64,000 nt of DNA from the NCBI GenBank assembly GCA_015039465.1, contig MU130708.1:7877-71876 (forward strand). Direction: 5' to 3'. The position numbers and the translations under genes were made by a program. The DNA is from Phlegmacium glaucopus (Eukaryota; Basidiomycota; Agaricomycetes; Agaricales; Cortinariaceae). Shown piece by piece: positions 56,625 through 64,000 of the stretch (its first letter is position 1; each line of letters opens with the position of its first letter). The notes under the pieces were generated by a model. That model had not been told where the DNA came from. It saw only the letters and a list, made by a program, of their open reading frames with translations, and did no database searches.

Positions 56625-58387
56625 AAATGTGTCACGTTGAGTCTAAATGGTAATTAGCATTGACTGAAGAATAATAATATTTAAAAGGAATTTACGATTT
56701 CCCCCTTTTTTGACGCGTCTCTAAACTCCTCGAATGTAAATGTCGTGGCTGTTTAGACCTAGTAACTGGCAAGGACGTGTTACCCGTTCTGGTCTGTAGT
56801 CACTCTGTGTGACAATAAATCAAAAGAATTCAGACAAAACCTTGCCATTGCGTATGGCGCTCATTTATTGTAGCATAGAAAGAATACCTAATGAGCTTAA
56901 AAAGACCTGGAATCCCGAGGAGCTTGACTGTCAGCCTCATCTGTCACCGCTGGCTGCGACAGGTATAAAGAATGGTCATAATTACCTCTTTCCCCTCATC
57001 AACGTCTACAAGAGCCAAGATCCTCTGCTGCATCCCGGCTTTCGTGGCCATATTCCTCCCCATTGACTTGAATGTCTTGCACTACAGGCCCTCTCGAGTC
57101 ATGAGCGTATGCAGGTTGTTACATGCCCATTTTCAAGCTTTTCCAGGTCCTTAGGGATCCGGAATATAGATGTTCAAGGTAGTCAGATGGAGACCCGTCC
57201 GACTCAGCTTTCGGGCCCTATTCATCCACGGCTACAGTTACTGGCTTTAACCGTTTACAGTAACCTTGACTTCGGCTCTTGGTTACTAACCGTCCAACAC
57301 CGACCTGAATAACAAAGTATTAATGAATTATGACTCCAGATTCGTACTTGAGAACTCCGGTTAGAGTTTATAATCGCGACAGATAATGTCAACTGACTCC
57401 ACCGAAGAATCCGGCAGGGTGGAATTAGATCTTGATGCCTTGCCGTTCCGAGGATCTCATAGTGTTGGTAGTTGCTATGGTCAGGCATAGTTGGTGAGAG
57501 TTGGTGCGCATCCCAATAATGTTTTGATCGGATTTTACTTGCAATTGGTGGCGGTCTATCTTGGCCCTGAGAATCGAGATCACATTGTGGATTACGACTC
57601 CCAGCTTATCGCTTCCCACAGGACCGTGTGGACATCATATGATACCAACACAACATTTCATTGTTCTATATTCGGAACCGGGACTAGTGCTAACCAACAG
57701 GACACAGCAGCTTGCAAGAGGAGAGGGCCGGAAGCCAAAGACGATTGGTCTCGGGCGCTTAGTTCTCAAGTTGTCCTCCCGATGGCGCCTGATAACTTTC
57801 CCATGGTGATGGGTCAGGGACATCAGGTATTCTCTCTGTGTTTGCAAGCTCAGCATCTTTCAAGCATCTGTTCAATTTGGCAACACTCAGTGAGGTGAAG
57901 ACACATGTCTGTGATGAGCACATTCAGAATGGTGCACAAGCTAAGAATCAAGATAAAGCATACACCACTGGCAAACTTGGAACAAACCCAGGTAGTTCAG
58001 CAAATCTCAGTTCAACTCTCCTGCAATCCGCTTAAGCTTGAGACCATTGTAGATGAAGATCATTTGTATAATTATCCTGTTTGACATATATATTATCAGT
58101 GTTGTTTGATTTACATCAAATTTATGGGTTTCCCAAAATCCCCATTTTGCTGACTTAATATTTGATGAAGAATTAGCTAGATGTGATGGTGAAGAAGAGT
58201 AGGAAGTCTGACCTAGTCTGACCAACAAATAGAAGCTAAGCAGTTCCAGCCTGGTCCCGGAGCTTCAAACCAAGGCCCAACACACCCAACCCTTAGACAA
58301 AAAGGCAACCATGATGCTCACACATGTGACGAACTCAGGTCACACCGGGCCTCAGCTTTGCAATTCGCAGATAACTTGCAATTGAGC
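56625..58387. other. 1.8-kb stretch without supportable gene
   Basis: The longest frame (57491-57898, 135 codons) lacks recognisable features, and its ATG-like start is a non-ATG codon. The stretch separates two divergent genes. It may contain decayed transposon sequence, but I see no terminal repeats. Confidence 0.4.
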
Positions 58388-60341
58388 ATGTCTTCAATGG
58401 TTTCTACAGTTCAGGTTATTACGGAAGCGAACGAACTGCTGGCTTCTCATGCCGCATTGGTTTTGCGCGTTCGATCATCTCAGCAGAACCACCGGCGCCA
58501 ACTACATTTACTGCAACCGCCGCCACAGAAACTACTGGCACTGTCATTGATCCCTTCGCCGCCTGCATCACCCACATTGGATGATTCGCCTCCCTCGTCA
58601 CCAGGAATTCAACCAGCTTCGAGGCAAGATTTACCTCCAGCAAAACGAGCAAGAGTTGCCCGATATCATAATTACGTTCCCGAAGAAGAGACCATTCGCA
58701 ATGATTATTCTCAACGGTATGTAGACGGTGGAGAATGGCCTCAAAGTTGGGTACTAGGTGCAGAGCCCGAACGTCGCTTTGAAGAGTAAGGCAATTTCCC
58801 CTTCCCGCAACGGAAAGTTGGTATCCATGATTGCACTTTCTGGTAGATATCCCAAACAACAGAGGCTGCTTAATCTCAAGAAAGCCTCTGTAAACCAGCA
58901 TTCGCTTTCGCCTAGTTATCTGCCTTATTCATTATTGACTTCGCTACATCCCCTCAAGTTCGACGTCATTTTGCTTGACCCCCCATTTTCGTCCTCATTT
59001 ACTTGGGATCACCTACAGGAATTGCCCATACCTTCTCTTGCTGGAGACCCTAGTTTCGTGTTTCTTTGGGTGGGAAGCGGAGCTGGGGAAGGATTAGAAA
59101 GAGGTCGAGAAATTCTAGCGAAGTGGGGATATCGGCGATGTGAGGACGTCGTGTGGGTCAAGACCAATAACACAACGAACCAAGGGCCTGGTGTTCGTAA
59201 CTCATCATTATCCCTACCAAAATTATTATTGACTCGAACCCTCTAGACCGATGCACCAACTACCTCTCTACTTACGAGGACGAAGCAACATTGTCTCATT
59301 GGCATCAGAGGAACCGTTCGTCGGTCAGTAGACAGTTGGTTTGTACACTGTAATGTTGGTGTGTGCCTTCCTTCTTGTCCGTCGCCGTTTTCTAAGCCAT
59401 CATTTCTAATAGATACGGATGTTATTATATGGGAAGGTGACCCCACCGATCCTACACGCAAACCTCCAGAAATGTACTCTCTGATAGAGAACTTTTGTCT
59501 CGGCATCCGGCGTTTAGAGATATTCGGACGACCATCATCTCTACGGAGAGGTTGGGTGACCGTTCTAGGCGATGAACACCTACCTTTAAAAGAAGGATCA
59601 ATACGTGTAGAAGACGAAGAAGGCGGTTTTGCTACCAGGTGGATCCAAGAATCCTGGGAAGAGGGTATTAAGGAACTTTCAGGAACCGGAAAGGCTGTGG
59701 TACCTATGACTCCAGAAATCGATGCACTACGGCCAAAGTCGCCTGTGAGGGGTGGACAATCATCTAATCTTCCAGGACCTGCAACAATAACAGGCTCTCA
59801 GGGCATGCAAAACAATCGTTTCTCTGGGAACAGAGCAAATGTTCACCCGAACATGCAGATGATGGGCCCTCAAATAATGATGCCGCCTGTGATGGGCATG
59901 GGGGCTCATCAAATGGGAATGGGCATAGGCTCCATGGACGATACTCTGATGGGAGGTTGGAATCCTATGATGGCTGGTACGAATCGTGTGGGAGGCATGC
60001 AGAGCGGCAACCTGTCAAATATGGCGAATGGAGGTATGGGGATGAACAATCCAGGCATGGGCGTGAACGGAGGAGCGCTTGGGCTTGGTGGAGTGCCAAT
60101 GCACTTGATAGCTCAAATGGTTCAAGGTGGAGGCTTTGGTCATCAAGGTCTTCCATTCAACGGTTGGCCCGGGAACGAGCAAGGTCAGTTCGGTATGGAT
60201 GGTGGCTGGGAGAACGAGGGCATGATAGGCATGAACCCTGGTATGATGAATGGTATGAATATGGCAAACATGAATATGGCAAACATGAGTATGAACGGTA
60301 TGGGTATGGGCCAACAGTGGAATGGACAAGGAAATTTCTGA
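58388..60341 (+). CDS. METTL14: METTL14-type subunit of the m6A methyltransferase complex
   Basis: RNA-binding, normally non-catalytic partner of the mRNA N6-adenosine methyltransferase. Four exons (58388-58785, 58847-59192, 59247-59358, 59413-60341) give about 594 aa. The N-terminus is helical and Gln/Pro-rich, followed by DYSQRYVDGGEWPQSWVLG. The MT-A70 fold shows FDVILLDPPFSSSFTWDHLQ, PSFVFLWVGSGAGEGLERGR, RRCEDVVWVKTN, KQHCLIGIRGTVRRSVDS and DVIIWEGDPTDPTRKPPEMY. The DPPF tetrad differs from METTL3's DPPW and METTL14's EPPL. The last 170 residues are Gly/Met/Asn-rich with many MGM/NGM steps, a likely RNA-binding or phase-separating tail in place of the RGG tail of animals. The second intron uses a GTTCGT donor. 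Confidence 0.88.
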
Positions 60342-60548
60342 GTTTGGTCGTTCGTAAACAGCTGAATTCAGAGACGCATTTCATTAAGAATACAATCCAT
60401 GAATGACGCGCAACGCGTGCGTATGCATAATTCATAAAGGCAAGCTGGTTTTGTGTTTCATTTGAGGTTCAATGTTCAACAATTACATTGAGATTTTACG
60501 AGTCCATTATCGATCAATTTTCAGTTGTTAGAGCTTCGGTAGTCGTTT

Positions 60549-61624
60549 TTACAGCTTCTGTCCAATATTGACATGGAAAGCTTTAACTTGAGTGTATCTG
60601 AAAAAATTAATATATCATCAAGTCCCACCCCAAATTGAAATAAGATAAAAAAACCAACGTGTCAAGTGCATACTCTCCCAACTCGCGCCTATCCCAGACT
60701 GTCCAAACGGAACATTCCACTCTGCACTCTGCGCGCAATTGACCTATAAATCCCATGATCGGGTCAGACAAGAATAAAATATCTAACAAAGCAAAAAGAC
60801 GGACCCATGCAGTCCCAGCCTCCACAGCGTGCGCCACCCTAATCGCCCTGCTAACACTTTCAGTAAATAAGTGAGCAGCCAATCCATAAGTCGTATTGCC
60901 CGCCATCTCCACAACTTCAGCTTCATCTTTGAACTTGATAATAACAGCTACAGGACCGAAAATTTCTTCCTTGACAATCTTCACATCAGGATTAACATCC
61001 GTGAAGATGGTGGGTTTAATAAAGTGTCCTTCGTTTCCGCACCACCGTGGTGGACGGTAGCGCCTGCTGCTTTTCCGGAATCAATGTAACCCATGACGCG
61101 CTGATGAAAGAAGGGTTAAAACCAGAGCGCAGTCCATCGGAAAAGGATGGAAGACATAGGTCGAACTGGATTTTCGATACTTGTGGGCCGTGTTCAGTTC
61201 CTTGACCAAATGGATCACCGGTTTTCGAGGTAAGGTCTGCGGCAATAGCAGTGAATTTGGTTAAGAACTGATCGTAAATCCCCTCTTGCACAAAGATGCG
61301 AGAACCAGCGACACAAGATTGACCTTTACGATCACTAAGTATGATCTTTGTTTCATCTTAAGACTTTCCGAGTCAGGAAGTGTTGATTGCGTCGGCGGTG
61401 ACCCTTGCTTGCTGAGTACACAGAATCAACAAAATTCACTAAATTGAAGGACTGGCTTCTCGCGTATCAATGTACAATTTCTGGTACGTTGTATTGGCCA
61501 TTCCAGCAGGTAGAAAAAATCTTGGTTGAGGCTGTTGCAAGAGGTATCTGGCCGGTTTGTATTTAGAAAACAGAGAGTCTGTGGTTTTGGAACCTTGGCC
61601 TTCGTCAACGTGGCCTTTGGTCAA
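60549..61624 (-). pseudogene. Aldehyde dehydrogenase pseudogene
   Basis: Minus-strand fragments of an NAD-dependent aldehyde dehydrogenase. AGMANTTYQKLYIDTRE lies upstream (about 61550-61450). SCVAGSRIFVQEGIYDQFL includes the catalytic-Cys region. RVMGYIDSGKAAGATVHHGG and FIKPTIFTDVNPDVKIVKEE lead to FGPVAVIIKF, and VNCAQSAEWNVPFGQSGIG to the end YTQVKAFHVNIGQKL. There are at least two 1-base frameshifts: after HHGGAE, and in the GRELGEYALDT region, whose correct frame is shifted. The normally conserved LELGGKSPNI stretch is decayed and the N-terminal third is missing or unreadable. The catalytic Cys motif also reads GQSC. It is not expected to make an active enzyme. It is divergent from MRH4. 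Confidence 0.85.
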
Positions 61625-61963
61625 TAAATTGACCTGAGATGGATATAAGTCCTACATTCAAACATTCTATTATCAAGGATGAACTCACAAACGGTTTATA
61701 CATCACACTTTCCTTGTGCCCTCATCCAGAAGCGCCGCAGATCCTCCAGATGGTGCTTTTAAGGGCGTCTTACCCTGTAAGCATCCGGCGTCGTGAAGAT
61801 CGTGACCTTTTTGGGGCGATCCTTTCACAGTCTTCCTTCAGAAATATTGGGTCACAGGCTTATAAGCAATATCTGTTGGGTAGGAGGAACCGTCGACTCA
61901 GTTGAATCTTTGAGGAACCGACATTGGTTCATGTGACCGTTTGATCCAACTGTGACGGGTCGC

Positions 61964-64000
61964 ATGCTGTACCGTCTACATTCACAATACTGGTCTTCAA
62001 GCACTTCGTTTTGCTGTACAGCTAGGCACTATGCTAAAGTAGCTCGACAATCAGGTGCATCGTTCGAATTATTTCTCACAACATTCAACCATTTGCTCAA
62101 TTGATTTATTAATTCCAGGATCGAGTTCTCGCAAGCCCTCAGATAGGCGCAGGGAGACAGGGAAGAGTGTTCGTGATGCTGGGTTCAATGGACGTGGAAG
62201 AGATGGGGTGGTTGAACGATACGATCAGGGGAAGACGCTTGTGGATAGAAAAGCTCCGCAGGACGGACATTATCGCGTTGCTGAATCATATAGGCATTAT
62301 CTTGAGCGACGAGATTCTCGAGAGTCAGGCAAGTGCTTCTGCTCATGTTTTAAAAACAAACAAAAAGTCTGACGCAAGATTGCCAGCACACCGAGATCCC
62401 TCTCACTCAAAGTCAGAAGAGAACAACTACACACCGAAAAGCCGCATCCACGATACGGAAATCTCTTCAGATGAGTTTCACCACCCTTTAGAATCTGTGT
62501 CGCTGGCCCCCTCGTCAAAAGGCAGACCAAAACTTCAGGCTCCTGAAGCTTCTTTCGCCGAACAATTTACCTCTCCACCACTTCTTCCTGGCTTACTCAC
62601 CTCTCTTAAAGAGATGATTGGTAACGACGCCAGACCGACCCCAATTCAATCTTTGAGTCTAAAATGGCTACTTGCACATCCTGGTGCTCAATCACCGAGC
62701 ATTGATACGGCGCCCAGACGATGGCGACAGTTCTTACTAGCTTCTGAGACTGGTTCAGGAAAATCCATCGCCTACCTCCTTCCCCTTCTACAAAACCTCA
62801 AAGAAGCAGAGCTCGTTTCTAAGGACGCATCTTCTTCATCACAGCCCAGCTCGCAAAGGCCGTATAACCCTCGTGGAATTATCCTAGCACCAACTCACGA
62901 GCTCTCTCGGCAGCTTTCTGGCTTTGCGAAATCCCTCCTTCACGAAATCAAGCTTCGAGTACTTTGTACCAGTCAGGCTAACCAAAAGAGCACAAGTCGG
63001 CGTGACTCAACCTCCAGTAAAATGTCTTCAAAGTTCTCGGATACCTCTGGTGGTCCTTTGGGTGAGTTCCAGGTTGCAAGATCCTCTCATCCTGTGGATA
63101 TATTGGTTGGGACTCCAATGAAGGTGTTGGAGATGGTTCATGGGCGGGGATGGGATAGGAAAGAGATGGAAGATGACGGTGACGAGGAAATACAAGCTGG
63201 TGAAGAGAAAGAAGAGGCCACAAAGAAACCAAGGAGAGGACGGGATAAAATGGTTGGGGTCGGAAAGTGGAGGAGTAAACCTGAATTGGGATTAGCTAAC
63301 GTCGAATGGGTCGTCGTTGACGAAGCCGATGTTTTATTTGGTAGGTTTTGAGTTCATTTATCTCTCTCTCTTCATGTTCGTCTCTCATCGTCGATTTTAG
63401 ATCCTGATTTTCAAGAAACGACCCGAATGCTGCTAGCCGATATTAGTTCTGCTCGTGGGCATCTGATGCCCGTTTTACCATCAACTGAACTCTCCACTGT
63501 GAATCCGCAACCTTTGACTCCCGTGACATCGGAGCCCATTGACTACCCCTTCAACCTTCTCCTAACCAGTGCTACGATCCCGAATTCTCTCAATCTCTAC
63601 CTTGAAAAACATCATCCGTCACTTATCCGACTCGCTTCTCCCCGCCTCCATCATTTGCCTAAAACCTTACAAACCGAATATGTCAACTGGACGGGCGGCA
63701 ACAAGTTGGCTGATGTTGAGCGTCGGATTCGGCGAGTATGGGCTGAAGATGCTGCTAATACCACTGTGTCGTCGTTGTCCAAAATTCTCGTATTTTGCAA
63801 CAAAAGCACCAAGGTTATAGAGACGAGCAAATACCTCAGCGAAAAAGGGATCAAGAACGTGCCGATGACCAGTCAGAGCGAACATCGTGGTAGAGGATCA
63901 AACAAGCACCTAGCAGGTTTCCTTCGCAAAGACGACAATCAAGTTACTCAGCCCTCTACGAACGTGACGGATTCACCTCACGTTATGATCACCACTTCTC
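61964..64000 (+). CDS. MRH4: Mitochondrial DEAD-box RNA helicase MRH4-like (3' end outside window)
   Basis: RNA-dependent ATPase of the mitochondrial matrix; its yeast counterpart Mrh4 acts late in assembly of the large mitoribosomal subunit. Exons 61964-62054, 62119-62328, 62387-63340 and 63401 onward give at least 618 residues. An Arg/Ser-rich presequence begins MLYRLHSQYWSSS. Helicase motifs: PTPIQSLSLKWL (Q motif), ASETGSGKS (I), APTHELSRQL (Ia), VGTPMKVLEM (Ib), VVDEADVLF (II, DEAD) and LLTSATIP (III). The second RecA domain begins KILVFCNKSTKVIETSKYL. A long acidic/basic insert precedes motif II. The intron 62329-62386 has a GCAAGT donor and joins the Arg-rich N-terminal exon to the helicase exon; no GT alternative keeps the frame. 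The gene continues past position 64000. Confidence 0.9.

Noticed and set aside
57491..57898. 135-codon plus-strand frame in the gap before METTL14
   Set aside because: Starts at a non-ATG codon, has no recognisable motif, and neighbouring frames offer no splice partners.
58419..58901. 160-codon minus-strand frame opposite METTL14 exon 1
   Set aside because: Shadow of the Pro/Gln-rich METTL14 N-terminus; non-ATG start and no recognisable features.

Overview
The window looks like nuclear DNA of a mushroom-forming basidiomycete (Agaricomycetes). Genes are intron-dense, with short introns (about 45-70 nt) and several micro-exons. Gene families common in that group are present: a multi-exon P450, an F-box/LRR protein, a Crinkler protein, a TKL-type kinase, and a chromodomain protein with a helical domain of the 5-hmdU-DNA-kinase type. 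All exon structures below were worked out by hand from splice signals, reading frame and family resemblance; no database search was run.

Layout: 1-7.9 kb holds the AP-1/2 beta-adaptin gene, then about 4 kb with no gene I can support. 8-14.7 kb holds a P450, a small fungal protein, an F-box/LRR gene, a truncated copy of ATP14, and a divergent pair encoding the ATPase inhibitor IF1 and ATP synthase subunit h. 15-21.6 kb holds a decayed gene, PUS3, a BRI3-like membrane protein, a small His-rich protein, and two tandem antibiotic-biosynthesis-monooxygenase (ABM) fold genes. 23-27.6 kb holds a kelch protein, mitoribosomal bL31m and an isochorismatase-family hydrolase. 27.6-31.2 kb is a repeat-rich, gene-poor stretch with minisatellites. 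31.2-41 kb holds a conserved hypothetical, cytosolic leucyl-tRNA synthetase, a glutathione transferase, a Tc1/mariner-type MITE and a single-pass membrane protein. 41-45 kb holds a fusion of a PAH (Sin3-type) domain to a degenerate kinase, and SFT2. 45.5-64 kb holds NUP192, a Crinkler protein with P-loop and nuclease-like C-terminus, the hmdU-kinase-helical/chromodomain protein, METTL14, a broken aldehyde dehydrogenase, and the 5' part of mitochondrial DEAD-box helicase MRH4, cut by the window end.

Most genes are unrelated housekeeping functions, as expected in a fungal chromosome arm. The clearest functional link is IF1 and ATP14: both act on the mitochondrial F1Fo-ATPase, are divergently arranged, and have start codons 93 bp apart. 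bL31m and MRH4 are also mitochondrial. SFT2 and beta-adaptin serve Golgi/clathrin traffic. The most unusual proteins are the PAH-kinase fusion (41291-43883), the hmdU-kinase-like/chromodomain protein (55118-56624) and the Crinkler ATPase (52594-54682). Five introns are best explained as GC-AG introns.
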